Part shown: positions 45,601 through 55,092 of the stretch, piece by piece
Layout: the number at the start of each line of letters is the position of its first letter
Position numbering within the stretch: the stretch's first letter is position 1
Source: Paracyclopina nana
Lineage: Eukaryota > Arthropoda > Copepoda > Cyclopoida > Cyclopettidae
Reading direction: 5' to 3'
Assembly (NCBI GenBank): GCA_019096065.1
Contig: JAGUCH010000004.1
Location: forward strand, 3,596,001-3,660,000
DNA: 64,000 bases
The notes under the pieces: model-generated
Database searches by the model: none
Told to the model about the DNA's origin: nothing
Seen by the model: only the letters and a program-made list of their open reading frames with translations
Program-made: the position numbers and the translations under genes

Positions 45601-48600
45601 TGTGCGAGGTACCGCTCTCAGTTTCCATGCAACTGGCAAGGAATATATACGAGCTGCTAGTCTATGAGTAAATGCATCTTTACCAGTAAATGAACTAGCA
45701 AGTACGCTAGCGATTGATAAGCAATCAGTAACTATTACCAACCGCTCATAGGCGAATAGTATGCTTTTAAAATGATTTATCATTGTTAAAACTCCTAATG
45801 CTTCACGTTGAAATGAGTGGTATGAGAGGCAAACCGATAGAGGAAAGCGTGCGCTGTGTGCACCAACACACACAGCTTTACCATCCTCATTTACCTCCAT
45901 TAATAATGCCGAGGTACTTATTACCCCAGAATCAACCACTAAATAACCTTCTTTAAAACGTGGCAATGCCAGCGACATACCTGTTTTAATCTCGTCTATT
46001 ACTTTATAGAAACATTTTTCTTGGAAAGCAGTGAAGGTGAACTTTCCTGTTTTTCCTTGTGCTGTCTGTAATACATCAAGCAGTGGAGCTGTGTATGTAG
46101 CCATATTGGGGCAGTACTGGCTTAACCAGTTTGTCATTCCAATAAACTTTTGCAGCTGTTTCTTGGTTGTAGGAATAGGGAAATCATCAAATGCAGACCT
46201 GAATTTATCGGGCATTCGCATAGTCATAATCCCATTTTCATCAATAGATATTAGGTGCCCTAAGACTGTAGCTTCTTTAACACCTAATTGGGTCTTTTTA
46301 ATTTGTAATAGGGCATTTAAGTCCTTGAGGCTTTGAAACAACTTCCTCAAATCACCTAAATGTCGTATGTAATCATCCAACGTAGCAGGCCTAGGCTTGC
46401 CAGGGTTCTTACAGGCCACGACCAAATCGTCTACATATACACATGTAAAGGGCAATATCTCAGGGTTAAGGGCCTGTTGGAGGAGCTCTGCGAACATTCT
46501 CGGAGCAATGGCGATCCCTTGTAGGCATGACTTACTTTTCAAAAAGACCGATCTATATATACTGCGAGGGGACGTTACTGCAAAGCAGCACATATCAGCA
46601 CTATCAGAGTCCACAGGTAGGTTATCGTATCCGGATGTTACATCGAAAGATGACATCAAACATGAATTAGATAACATCCCTAGCAAGGTAGGGATAGGCG
46701 GCACTATGTGCTCCGAAGTCGTAAATATCAGATTTTTATTAAAAGATGTTAAGTCAACTAATAGCCGAGGCTTGCGTTGCTTCATAGGCAGCTTTTCATC
46801 ATTTGGCCTTGAAGTCAAGAAACAAGGGCAGGCCGAGTACCTATTAAGTGACTTATCCACAATCTCAATTAATCCAGATGACAGCATTAAAGCTATTTTA
46901 CGGTCAACCTGGGTAGTTTCATACTCTGACATGTTGAATACTTTTGGCACCAAGGGCTTATCATCCTTTAGCTGGAACTTCATCGGTTCGACATTCCATA
47001 GCCTATAAGATCTAGGATCTTCAGAGAAGATAGTCTTATATTCCAATAAGAGGTCCCTAAAGTCCTCCCTAACTTCATCCGGAATGTGTTCCAAATCCAT
47101 GTTCAAGATCGTTTCCGGTTTTAATGGGAATGTGTACCCTGCCACTCCATTCAAAACACGGAGAGGGTCAAATTCACTTGGAAATTTCAAAAGGAGATTA
47201 TAAACCTCATCATATAGTTTTTGGTTATTTCTCTCATCCTTAGAAAGCTCCAGGCTAGCTGATACAAGATCTAGTTCAGACGGACTCTTCAGAACTGTTT
47301 GTCTGACACTGGTATCGACAATAGGACCCTCATATATAGTAGTGAAACTTTTAAGTGGCACTTTGATGCCCAAGTCCTTTGCCAAGCAAGGTTTGCATGA
47401 GCAACCCGGTGGTTCAAGTACAAATGGTATAAATTTACCAAATTTTGTCTTTATATCCTCTTTGGTAAGGTCATCAGGGTACATTTGTAACCCAGATAAC
47501 ACTAGCAATGCAGCGGTGGTTGCCATACATAGTGGGTCACCTACATGTACGTCACCATCCATAAGTGTTCTAATCCACACATCGTCAGCCACATTTTGGT
47601 ACCGTAATTGACCAATTATTATGTACATAAGAGTGGTTAGGTAGCCAACATTCTCTGCATGTTCGCTAGGGACATGGAATATTAACTCAACATTGTTGGA
47701 CAACTTAAACATGATACCATGAGCTCCAAGAACATTTAGTTCAAAATACTTATCTAGTTCATTTCTTTGATAAGCAAGTGGGTAATTCTCATACTCATGT
47801 ATCATCATAGTTATTATGACCCTATCCATCCCAGTGAGGTAGGATTCAATGGGACACAAAGCAATGGTCATACATGGTGGGCAAATATACTTATATTTTA
47901 GCCATACTACTTTAAGTTTATTTACCATCATATTCATCTTTATTACAATGCGCTTTTGTTCGCCAGACAAAAGTTTATGTCCTGGAACAATAACAGCCCA
48001 CGGTAATTCATCCCATTTTTCTCGTTTTATAAACTTGCTAATTATTACATCAGTTATCTCCTCATAACCATCACTTTGGTTAGATGAGATAAAAACGTAA
48101 TTTCCTTTTCTACTAATCAAAGGCTTGTGACTTCCCCTTAGTGGCTCATAGGCATTAAAAACATGCATATCAGTAAAGGAAAGACCATTTATATCAGTAA
48201 ACTGCACAATTACGTGCGAATCTAAATAATTGCAGTAACATGACTCCATTTCATGCTCCAGGGCCTTTAAACTAATGTTAGCCACATGGGCTGCGACCGT
48301 ACTCTTAAATTTCTGTTTCTTGACAATCCTGGCTCGCCCAATCACTGCATGTGCATTTAAGTAGATGGGATCCTCAGTATTATTCCCAATATTTACTGGG
48401 AAAGTACCTTTACGAGTGACTGCAGTAAGTGCCCCCTCAGAGGTCACTCCGCGGTACTCGTTACTAGGCATAAAGTTTAAGTACTTATCCACCAATCCGG
48501 AATAAACATTTTTCTGGTGATGAGTACGACCAAGTTCGTCATCTTCGTCAGAGTCAGAATCTATTTGAATGTCATTACTGATGACCGGTAAATCATGAGG

Positions 48601-49608
48601 TAAACTAGCCATGGTGGTCACTTCTTCTCCAGGGAGCAGAGTGATCCCTTCATTTATTGCCACTGGGTAGAAAGCCTCTTTTGATAGTAAGAGTGGAATT
48701 TTCTTATGTTTAGATTTTCCAGGGAAATCCATAAAGTGCTTTCCATCTTTACTAGTCATTCGGACATTATTGTCCACTAATAACGAGTTTCCTATCATTA
48801 ATAGTGTATCGCAATCAGATACAAGGAAAACAGCCTGTCTGATTAAAACACGATTTCCAAATGCAACTTGAATAGAGACAGCTTCATTCCCTGGGAATTC
48901 TTCCCCATTAAAGTTCTTAATTACATAATTAGTTTCGACCCGAGGCAGAGTGTAACCAATTTTGTCTTCGATCAGTTTTACAAGGGTGCGTGATATTATC
49001 TGCACCATTGCTCCACTGTCAAATAAAGCGTGCAAACGTATTTTTCCAGTTATCTCCACTGGTATAAAATACCTTTCACAAACATTATGTAGCTTTAATG
49101 AGTATATACTCAGCATGTCATCTTCAAGTTCCGGATTCGGTAAAGGTTCAAAATGTGTTACTGGTTCTGCTTCATTAGCATTTACTGAGGCCAGATATGT
49201 AACGATACCATCATTACTACAAGTTTTTTGCTCATCATTCGTGCTACCTTTTATAAAGTAGTACCATAAAGCTATTATTGCTCCACTACAGATTACTGTA
49301 ATTGGCCAATAATTCCAACCAAATAAGCAATATTGACACATCGTTATTGCAATCAGTATTATGCTAATCTCAATCACAGTCATAGTATGCTGAGGAACAA
49401 ACCGACTTTTTCTACCCCTTATTGCAAGGACCAGAGCCTTTTCGTCCTCACTTCCACGAGTCATAATTTCAGCATTTTTTACAGATTGCTCCTTTAAATA
49501 ATCAAAGTAAACTCGTCCTACTTCTTTGTTACATTCTCCCCTCATAAACGAAGGTAAAATGTAACTATCTTTATCTTTCTTATTGGGATTTTTTGTACTT
49601 GGTACCAT
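42619..49608 (-). CDS. pol: Pol polyprotein of the retroelement (protease, RT, RNase H, integrase)
   Basis: About 2330 codons, open throughout. Two hydrophobic helices lie near residues 77-120, before the retropepsin-like protease (FDSGA at 196-200). Reverse transcriptase follows, with FDVTSGYDNLPV and YVDDL (about 1058-1062) and LGHLIS, then RNase H (about 1200-1350). An HHCC-type zinc site (HLLHNHLG ... CMHC) leads into a DDE integrase with LADNGAQL (about 1705) and AYAENAIRI, and a GPY/F-like module. A further 450 residues after integrase are acidic and disordered, and unusual. The frame starts 6 bases after gag ends, in the same frame. The RT is Ty3/gypsy-like. The 3' end of the frame runs into insert 2. 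Confidence 0.92.
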   Translation of the reverse strand: MVPSTKNPNKKDKDSYILPSFMRGECNKEVGRVYFDYLKEQSVKNAEIMTRGSEDEKALVLAIRGRKSRFVPQHTMTVIEISIILIAITMCQYCLFGWNYWPITVICSGAIIALWYYFIKGSTNDEQKTCSNDGIVTYLASVNANEAEPVTHFEPLPNPELEDDMLSIYSLKLHNVCERYFIPVEITGKIRLHALFDSGAMVQIISRTLVKLIEDKIGYTLPRVETNYVIKNFNGEEFPGNEAVSIQVAFGNRVLIRQAVFLVSDCDTLLMIGNSLLVDNNVRMTSKDGKHFMDFPGKSKHKKIPLLLSKEAFYPVAINEGITLLPGEEVTTMASLPHDLPVISNDIQIDSDSDEDDELGRTHHQKNVYSGLVDKYLNFMPSNEYRGVTSEGALTAVTRKGTFPVNIGNNTEDPIYLNAHAVIGRARIVKKQKFKSTVAAHVANISLKALEHEMESCYCNYLDSHVIVQFTDINGLSFTDMHVFNAYEPLRGSHKPLISRKGNYVFISSNQSDGYEEITDVIISKFIKREKWDELPWAVIVPGHKLLSGEQKRIVIKMNMMVNKLKVVWLKYKYICPPCMTIALCPIESYLTGMDRVIITMMIHEYENYPLAYQRNELDKYFELNVLGAHGIMFKLSNNVELIFHVPSEHAENVGYLTTLMYIIIGQLRYQNVADDVWIRTLMDGDVHVGDPLCMATTAALLVLSGLQMYPDDLTKEDIKTKFGKFIPFVLEPPGCSCKPCLAKDLGIKVPLKSFTTIYEGPIVDTSVRQTVLKSPSELDLVSASLELSKDERNNQKLYDEVYNLLLKFPSEFDPLRVLNGVAGYTFPLKPETILNMDLEHIPDEVREDFRDLLLEYKTIFSEDPRSYRLWNVEPMKFQLKDDKPLVPKVFNMSEYETTQVDRKIALMLSSGLIEIVDKSLNRYSACPCFLTSRPNDEKLPMKQRKPRLLVDLTSFNKNLIFTTSEHIVPPIPTLLGMLSNSCLMSSFDVTSGYDNLPVDSDSADMCCFAVTSPRSIYRSVFLKSKSCLQGIAIAPRMFAELLQQALNPEILPFTCVYVDDLVVACKNPGKPRPATLDDYIRHLGDLRKLFQSLKDLNALLQIKKTQLGVKEATVLGHLISIDENGIMTMRMPDKFRSAFDDFPIPTTKKQLQKFIGMTNWLSQYCPNMATYTAPLLDVLQTAQGKTGKFTFTAFQEKCFYKVIDEIKTGMSLALPRFKEGYLVVDSGVISTSALLMEVNEDGKAVCVGAHSARFPLSVCLSYHSFQREALGVLTMINHFKSILFAYERLVIVTDCLSIASVLASSFTGKDAFTHRLAARIYSLPVAWKLRAVPRTEVEVVDVLLNKYHQTPEGETVFYAPYSIAGQITKDIYSNKYPLPDAIKDKVLTTQELLTHVYDTLVNSGTMSKTLLQKRLHCLNDKWVDMIGTKPPFVHDDTSTLLHAKHDDEEFLEEEILSKISHSFHGEADFDSPVNHIENNLRVDTVTVKRRISPHLPGITRNLLIKLQQNCEETQKIINLIMLSPPEKVPLDVAVKYRVLDGALLVIRKNVKLPFSVATNTKVYMSMPNCVYLMACIHLLHNHLGSKKTNTLFTQSMYSTYSARISRIIIGACMHCALYRQANTRFVGKGRFRIPTQPWELVMIDLAKFDETLVKGSSAKDLLVFVDVYSKMIIAKPLLDAKYKQVANAMEEVISLFGVPKTLLADNGAQLTSNKALQRLVDRYKIKELCHYRTLSPYKHSNAYAENAIRIIRSALVLNSNSYNMKLCDVFKTSIYAINNRPLTYLAYTDDKGVKITPTPFSLFFDKMPTYHLGRDVFEILSESEDKIHKAEWRQRMREYDLEEQFHLEKMKATERPSFKPEIGSLVLVIKHPINKQRYKFMDDLFEVIDIGQHSTVTVKPYLYDGLTREVSLDHVKLYRFHELYRFLPEKLSNLLKRPYTPEEILRKKARNEVIEFLEGAAPESHEYSLRNRTKASSIVASQSSLISQSSATDTEPSAIHQTYKRSGSILMQKAASLFKPSDILRIQEENKQLVHKQWEQYDRKKLEEKYLADNADNNIVRKEASDSLSDTDTDDFIERAIALSANTGPDEAFYEDMLALSQRGPPTFAEMAQQERLYPNLPSVKPDHISTPDHSNVSEGTLAGVSPVKWAFRGQYRDQHEPAIPESPEKYHTPDQSISETPNKDNDNIEEVVEKAASFIAPSKFDTDLESLSAGLESMQLAIPTEPFGGNTQEGENESSDSDDTTTLYYTARRNLRRTPLTKSIKQNVQRAIDIVRRQLELSPRKRPPSPPIDNPMEGPSAPKPEIYGTEGGEPQVRYTVPNQTNDP

Positions 49609-49614
49609 TATTGA

Positions 49615-52179
49615 TTATTGTTTACGAGCAGGTCGCGTCTTCCAACACTGTTCTCCCCTAAACTCAAGGTGCAATCCTTTACACAATGGGCACAATGTAC
49701 CATCGTTTCTAATCGAGGTCAAATTTGTGTTCGGATAATTCGAACACTGTGTAGCGTAATGCAATTGGTTGCAGAACAAGCACCCACCAGTCTGAAGAGG
49801 GTTTCCTTCAGGCAACTTAGATGTATCTATGTTGAAAGTTTTTCCCAGCCTATTTATTTTCTCGGATGGTGATTCAGCTTTCATCATAGCTACTTCAACA
49901 GCTTGCCTACTCAATTCAAAATTTGCTCGAGCCAACTCGCTTTGTAGCTCATTTATTATTTTAGCACTTCGTTGACTACGGCCAGAGGCTGCCGACATAG
50001 TGCTAGCACTATCTAACACCTCTTCTTCAGTAGCTTCAACCATAGCAATTCTAGGTTTGGCACGCATATTGGGTACCATTGGCAGCCTCTCCTCTTTATG
50101 AGCCCTATCCAGGTCCCTTGGCACATAAGTACCTAGGTCACTACCAATTAGGTTCATCATGATGTTGTAGGCGTGCAAACTCCTAGCGGGTATATTCGCT
50201 CTCAGCAGATAGTCGTTGTATTTGTTTACTAACGACTGGTAATTCTGAGGCCAATGACGTCCTAGGAGTGCAAAACCATCAGAGATGGCTTCAGAGACTG
50301 CATGAGCATCTCCGCCATCTCCAATGGTTGTGCTATGTATCTTCATTCGTAGTCGAAGAATTGACTTAAGTGTGGCAGTGAAGCACTCAGTAGGCTTCCG
50401 GATCATCTCCTGAATGAGGAAGTATGGGTCCTCTTTACGTACAAACTGAGTGTAATTAAAGATATCTTGCCATAGCAATTCCATACCATCTTTTCCTTCT
50501 CCAGCCATCCCCTTAAAATACTCACTAGTATTCTGGGATGAAGCCTCACACATGGCTGTTAACAAGGCTGCATGAGACCAATGCTGTCTGCCAGCCTCGT
50601 TTGCCATATAGTCCAAAAAATTTATTATATTCTCAGCAGTTAATGAGGAACTATGTAGGTCAAACTTTTTGGTGTATTTGTGCCTAATCTCCTTCATTGA
50701 CTGTGAGCTTGCATACTTAACATGACCATTCGTAGGTACAGCAATGTAACCTCTCATGGTGGTCGGATCATAAATGCTCCTAGAAGTGTCAGCTGATACT
50801 CCAGCGGCTACACTTATCTCAGGGGTCTTTAAGTAGCCTTCTGCCAATATTTGCTTTTGGAGAGAAGTAAACTCGTCCCTTGTGCTAAGTACACTAAAGA
50901 GCTTCTGCATCTCAATCATTTTCTTTCCTGAGGATAAGTTTGGGTCAACCATCTGAAGGATTACTCGTCGGGCTGATTCCACATCCTTAATCTCATCAGT
51001 GTTAATTAACTTAAGCCTTTCTGAAATTGGAGCAGACTCATCGTAGATGACGTCAGTTTCCGGAACCATTCTTTCCTTCGTCGCAGCATCTACTATGCTT
51101 AAGGTTCTTTCTAGATTCTTACTGAAAATAGACTCTACTTTAGCCCCAACCATGTGTTTAGCCGTGATTTGTGCAGAGGCAATAATTTTATTTGCCGTGC
51201 TCGCATCATGCATTTTCGTGTAGTAAGCTTTTACCGTGTTCAATTCCTGAATATTCAAATGGCCTCCTGACAACATCTTTTGTACCATCCTATGTACAAC
51301 TTCCATTGGAGGAAGCGTGATTGAATTAGTCAAGTTATGCAAATCACGAGGATTCATCTTAGTCGAGGTCAGAACTGACTTATTTTGGCCATCCAGGTCA
51401 GCTCCTGTAGTGAACTCATGATGGTTAGTCCCAGGTGGGCTAGCTATCGAGGACATATCGGGAGCAGCAGAACTCGTCTCATTATTAGGAAAATGTACAT
51501 TCTGACCGGGGTTTTTCCGTGGTTTCAGGTCAAGCGGTTCCCTTAGGAAATAATCACTTTGTAGCCCGTAAAGCCTCGCTACAATAGCAAATCCATCTCC
51601 AAATGTCCGTATCTTTTGCCAATTCCTTGATATCAATGTTGCAACCATTTCATGCGTTCCTAGCATTGAACTAGTCAGGAAGCTACCATCAAATTCTTGC
51701 GTCCGCTGTGTAGTTTTCTTTTCCTCAATACAAGTTAGGAACTCATCCAGGCCAAAACAAATGCATAACAAGGCACATGTAGTGCTTGTTAATGAAATAG
51801 GGTCCAGCGCGTCGATGTATTTAACCACATTTACAACTTGGCCTACTGGGTCCTTAAGGGGCATAGTTCCGATGATTGTCTTAATATGGTCATCCAAAGG
51901 TCTAATTGGCTCCCTAGGGACAAGTACTATTTGAGTCCTATCCCATACAGCTGCTACTTGTGCTTGAGTTACTGTGACAAACTCTAGTGCTTCAGGGTAA
52001 GCAACGTGTGGTATAAACCTTTGCAACTCAGCTCTGCTATTCCCATTCGGAGTGCATTGGGATAAGTACCCTTGAAAAGTGTCCTCATTAATCCCAAGAT
52101 GGTTTAACAATCGCTCCTTTACTTTCGTAACTTCCTCAGCCAGAGTAGGTCCAGCGATCCTAGAATCCTGATTAGCCAT
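49615..52179 (-). CDS. gag: Gag polyprotein of the retroelement
   Basis: About 854 codons, open. The long N-terminal and central part is alpha-helical and capsid-like (for example near 540-720). A Ser-rich stretch and coiled coil lie near 760-800. The C-terminus has two zinc-knuckle-like sites: CLFCNQLHYATQC, a CCHC with C-x2-C-x3-H-x4-C spacing, and CPLCKGLHLEFRGEQC. It is larger than most gypsy Gag proteins. Pol follows directly in the same frame, so read-through or re-initiation could link the two products. Confidence 0.85.
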   Translation of the reverse strand: MANQDSRIAGPTLAEEVTKVKERLLNHLGINEDTFQGYLSQCTPNGNSRAELQRFIPHVAYPEALEFVTVTQAQVAAVWDRTQIVLVPREPIRPLDDHIKTIIGTMPLKDPVGQVVNVVKYIDALDPISLTSTTCALLCICFGLDEFLTCIEEKKTTQRTQEFDGSFLTSSMLGTHEMVATLISRNWQKIRTFGDGFAIVARLYGLQSDYFLREPLDLKPRKNPGQNVHFPNNETSSAAPDMSSIASPPGTNHHEFTTGADLDGQNKSVLTSTKMNPRDLHNLTNSITLPPMEVVHRMVQKMLSGGHLNIQELNTVKAYYTKMHDASTANKIIASAQITAKHMVGAKVESIFSKNLERTLSIVDAATKERMVPETDVIYDESAPISERLKLINTDEIKDVESARRVILQMVDPNLSSGKKMIEMQKLFSVLSTRDEFTSLQKQILAEGYLKTPEISVAAGVSADTSRSIYDPTTMRGYIAVPTNGHVKYASSQSMKEIRHKYTKKFDLHSSSLTAENIINFLDYMANEAGRQHWSHAALLTAMCEASSQNTSEYFKGMAGEGKDGMELLWQDIFNYTQFVRKEDPYFLIQEMIRKPTECFTATLKSILRLRMKIHSTTIGDGGDAHAVSEAISDGFALLGRHWPQNYQSLVNKYNDYLLRANIPARSLHAYNIMMNLIGSDLGTYVPRDLDRAHKEERLPMVPNMRAKPRIAMVEATEEEVLDSASTMSAASGRSQRSAKIINELQSELARANFELSRQAVEVAMMKAESPSEKINRLGKTFNIDTSKLPEGNPLQTGGCLFCNQLHYATQCSNYPNTNLTSIRNDGTLCPLCKGLHLEFRGEQCWKTRPARKQ

Positions 52180-53406
52180 TCTTATCTTGTAAAAAGCGTG
52201 ACGGAGTCACACTGAGTAATTCTTATCTCTTAGAGGTGCAACGGAGTCACACACAATATTCTAGTCTTAGTACACTACTGTGTGTACTAAATTCGGCAGT
52301 ACCGAATTAAAAGCTATACGCTGTTCAAAGCACAGGGAAGCTTGTCCTAATTACTACGCCGCGTCAAGTGACACAGAGAAAAAGGTTGCAATTACTAAGC
52401 TCGTTTATTTATTTTTTGTCAAGGCTATGAGCGGCCAAGACAAAACACACACACACACACGCACAGGTACACTCACTTATTGTATTATAAAGAAAGGTTT
52501 AAGGTTTAGCACTACTGGTGCTACAGGTGGAAGGGTTTTTCTAAGTTCTTCTGAGGTCTCTGAAACAAAGGTGCATCAACTTTTTACGCAAAAAAGGTAT
52601 GCCACTTCGCCAACCAGTGTCGACTCAGTGAATGAAAAATAATTTTGCCCACTCCTCCTCGAGTTGCGGGCCGGCCAACCTTCCCTGTGCCCTCGGCATC
52701 TTGTCCAAGGTTAGCCAGTTTTTTGGGCCCCCAAACACGCATATTCCTTTGTGGCTCCCACGCTGGCTCCATGCATGGCCTATTTGGGGTTCTTTGACCC
52801 TCAGCGGGGTCATGGATTACATCATCTTCTTCCATCTGTGTGGCCAAACCCACGGACGAGACCCACTAGTGTCGCAACACTCTTGCGCTCACTCGCCCCA
52901 TTATGGATAGGCAACAGAGGCTCAGGTCGCAACCTGCACCTTGGCTGGCTTTCCGGCTGCCATGGCACCCATACTCCAAGCTATGCCATGCGGAGCCTGC
53001 ACGCATGCATTCACCTCCGGGAAAGACAGTGTCATTGTTACTTTGTGTAGGCCCATCATCATAACAATGGTCCATGGAAGACATCATCAACGGGCTGGTG
53101 GTACGTCACGGCCTGTACCTTCTTGCACTCCCCGCGCGCCAGTTCCAACCCGCCAACGGCATCAATGCGCAATTTGGGTCTAAGGGAATCTAAAGCCTAC
53201 GCACCACATAGGCCCAAATGCCATCGGAGTGACCCCCATCGGCTCGTCAGCCTTCGGGATTTTGTACTGTATTAGACACACCCTGATCGCAATCAGCGTG
53301 CGGCCCAACCTGCGCCGCAGAGCAGGAATCCTGATCCACACCAAGACATTTTCCGGGACTTCATTGTATTTTGGTCATCAAACCTTTAGGAGAGAAAGTG
53401 GCCTTC
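52180..53406 (-). other. Leader between primer-binding site and gag
   Basis: About 1.2 kb. The gag-proximal part has repeated ACGGAGTCACAC motifs near 52200-52255 and a CA dinucleotide run near 52446-52462. From about 52640 the composition turns GC-rich, like the LTR. It would hold packaging and translation signals of the element; none can be named. Confidence 0.5.
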
Positions 53407-53425
53407 AATCCCTCCGGGGCCTCCA
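53407..53425 (-). promoter_or_regulatory. Primer-binding site, tRNA-Thr type
   Basis: On the minus strand, TGGAGGCCCCGGAGGGATT starts 2-3 bases inside the 5' LTR. The usual eukaryotic tRNA-Thr 3' end (…AATCCCAGCGGGGCCTCCA, from memory) is complementary to 17 of the 19 bases, including the first 11. This fixes the orientation of the element. Confidence 0.75.
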
Positions 53426-53427
53426 AA

Positions 53428-54340
53428 ATGGTGTGCGACGGTCACACCCTCTGAAGCCTAGGATGGTTAGCATCGGCTTCATGGTCGCGGTACCGTTCGC
53501 AGCCTCCGGGTGCTGGCCGGATGTCTACCCGCCTTGGACCCAAAGCCGCAGCCTCGGTGCTCCAACTCTGGCGAGATACATCACATGGCAAGCTTCAGTG
53601 CTGTAGACCGGTGATTGGGCCTCCTACCCACGTCCTCAACGGCCTCAACAGCCTCAGACGAGGATGCATAACTGCCCAGGAAACCTCTATACAAGTTATG
53701 GTCAAACAAAGTCAAACAGGGTTGTCTTATTCACTCAGATTTTAACACCACACAAATTAATGGCAGCAAATACAAAGAAATAAGTACTGCAGTATATATT
53801 CTTGTGGCCATCTTCTTCATGCCTCAGCACACTTTGGAGAACTTTGGTGGGACAATAGCAGGGCAGAGCTCACTCAATGGGCCATGTGCACTTGGTCCAT
53901 GTCTTGTTTCTCTGAAGTCCCCCATCGAACTCCCCGAGTCTTCTCCTTCTTCTCCACTCGATGCATTGCAGCAAGTTCCATCAGCTTCCATCTGCTTCTC
54001 TCCGTTATTATGCAGCTGCAGGTCCTCTCTATATAGCAGCTAGCAACTCCTCCACACAATGGCTAGCAGCTTCTCCACTCAAGGTCAGGTGAATTGCCAT
54101 AGGTAAGGCTCAACGCATAGGTAGTAGCAGCAGCAGCAACAACAATCAGAGAGTTGGAGGAGATGAAAAGGTGTTTTTTAAGAAAGGAGGTTTTGTGATT
54201 TTGAGGTGGTGATGTAGCGGTGAATGGGCAACCTTCCGGACTTCTGGCGGCTCCACGGGCTCCACGGTTTCCACAGGTTCCACTGGAGGGGTCCAATCAA
54301 GTCCTATTCTGGTCGTGACGTGCACCAGAGACATGATGTA
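53428..54340 (-). repeat. 5' LTR of the giant retroelement (right)
   Basis: 913 bases, nearly identical to 26639-27551. On the minus strand a TATATAG box lies at about 54029-54035, the likely start of element transcription. The outer end abuts the second copy of the host duplication directly, with no short target duplication of its own. Confidence 0.93.
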
Positions 54341-54428
54341 TTGAAATGGATGCACAGCTTGATGAAATCAATGCTGTGATAACGTAGTTCAAAGTCAGCA
54401 AAATGCGAGCAGTGAGACCCAGCTCCAT
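54341..54428 (-). pseudogene. 5' fragment of the seven-transmembrane receptor gene
   Basis: An exact copy, as far as I can see, of the first 29-30 codons of the receptor gene at 25096-25183. It is cut off by the LTR and cannot make a receptor. Its promoter copy is intact, so it could drive transcription into the retroelement. Confidence 0.85.
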
Positions 54429-54620
54429 TCTTTCCCAACTCTCACAAACAACTATGGTAAAATCATAAGTTCAATTAAATTGGATAATGTTTGTAGAGCA
54501 ATTTTTGCTGCAGAGAGAAGATCACTTGGTTAAATAAAAGTATGCGCGCTATACGGCTCACATTGACTTGGCAAAGAACCTAACCCAAACTACTTACAAC
54601 ACGTAAGAATTATACAAATT

Positions 54621-55092
54621 GCTCTGATCACGCTGATCATAGTGAACAAAATGGTCACCCAGAACACATTGTTTGTTCTGATCACTCTGATCACGCTGAT
54701 CACAGTGAACAAAATGGTCACACAGAACACTCAGACTGCTGTGATCACTCTGATCACGCTGATCACGCTGAACAAAATGGTCACCCAGAACACACAGATT
54801 GCTCTGATCACTCTGATCACGCTGATCACAGTTAACACACTGGTCCCACAGAACATGCTGATCACTCTGATCACGCTGATCACGCTGATCACGTTGATCA
54901 CACTGATCACAGTTAACACACTGGTCCCACAGAACACACTGGTCCCACAGAACACGCTGATCACTCTGATCACTCTGATCACACTGATCACTCTGATCAC
55001 GCTGATCACTCTGATCACGCTGATCACTCTGATCACGCTGATCACTCTGATCACGCTGATCACTCTGATCGCGCTGATCTCGTTGATTGCTC
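54621..55092. repeat. GATCAC minisatellite, copy 2
   Basis: The same array as 25376-25862, one 9-base unit shorter and with a unit changed to CACTGATCACT. It is part of the flanking duplication. Confidence 0.95.

Larger units (their letters stand above)
26639..54340 (-). mobile_element. Giant (27.7 kb) env-bearing LTR retroelement, Ty3/gypsy-like pol
   Basis: Bounded by 913-base LTRs that are about 99.7% identical. In element order (right to left): 5' LTR; primer-binding site complementary to the 3' end of tRNA-Thr; 1.2 kb leader; gag; pol; a 349-codon frame; a central block with genes on the opposite strand; a 458-codon frame; a membrane glycoprotein in the env position; 3' LTR. The RT motifs (FDVTSGYDNLPV, YVDDL, LGHLIS) and the order protease-RT-RNaseH-integrase are Ty3/gypsy-like, with gag zinc knuckles. 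Ordinary elements of this kind are 5-12 kb. Two AT-rich TIR transposons (29510-31412, 40363-42642) are inserted in it. LTR identity suggests recent arrival, within roughly the last million years under common arthropod rates. It looks largely whole, with about two interruptions, both insertions. Confidence 0.9.

Noticed and set aside
42619-52179. BEL/Pao assignment of gag-pol
   Set aside because: The zinc knuckles are somewhat Pao-like, but the RT motifs (SGYDNLPV, YVDDL, LGHLIS) and module order fit Ty3/gypsy better.
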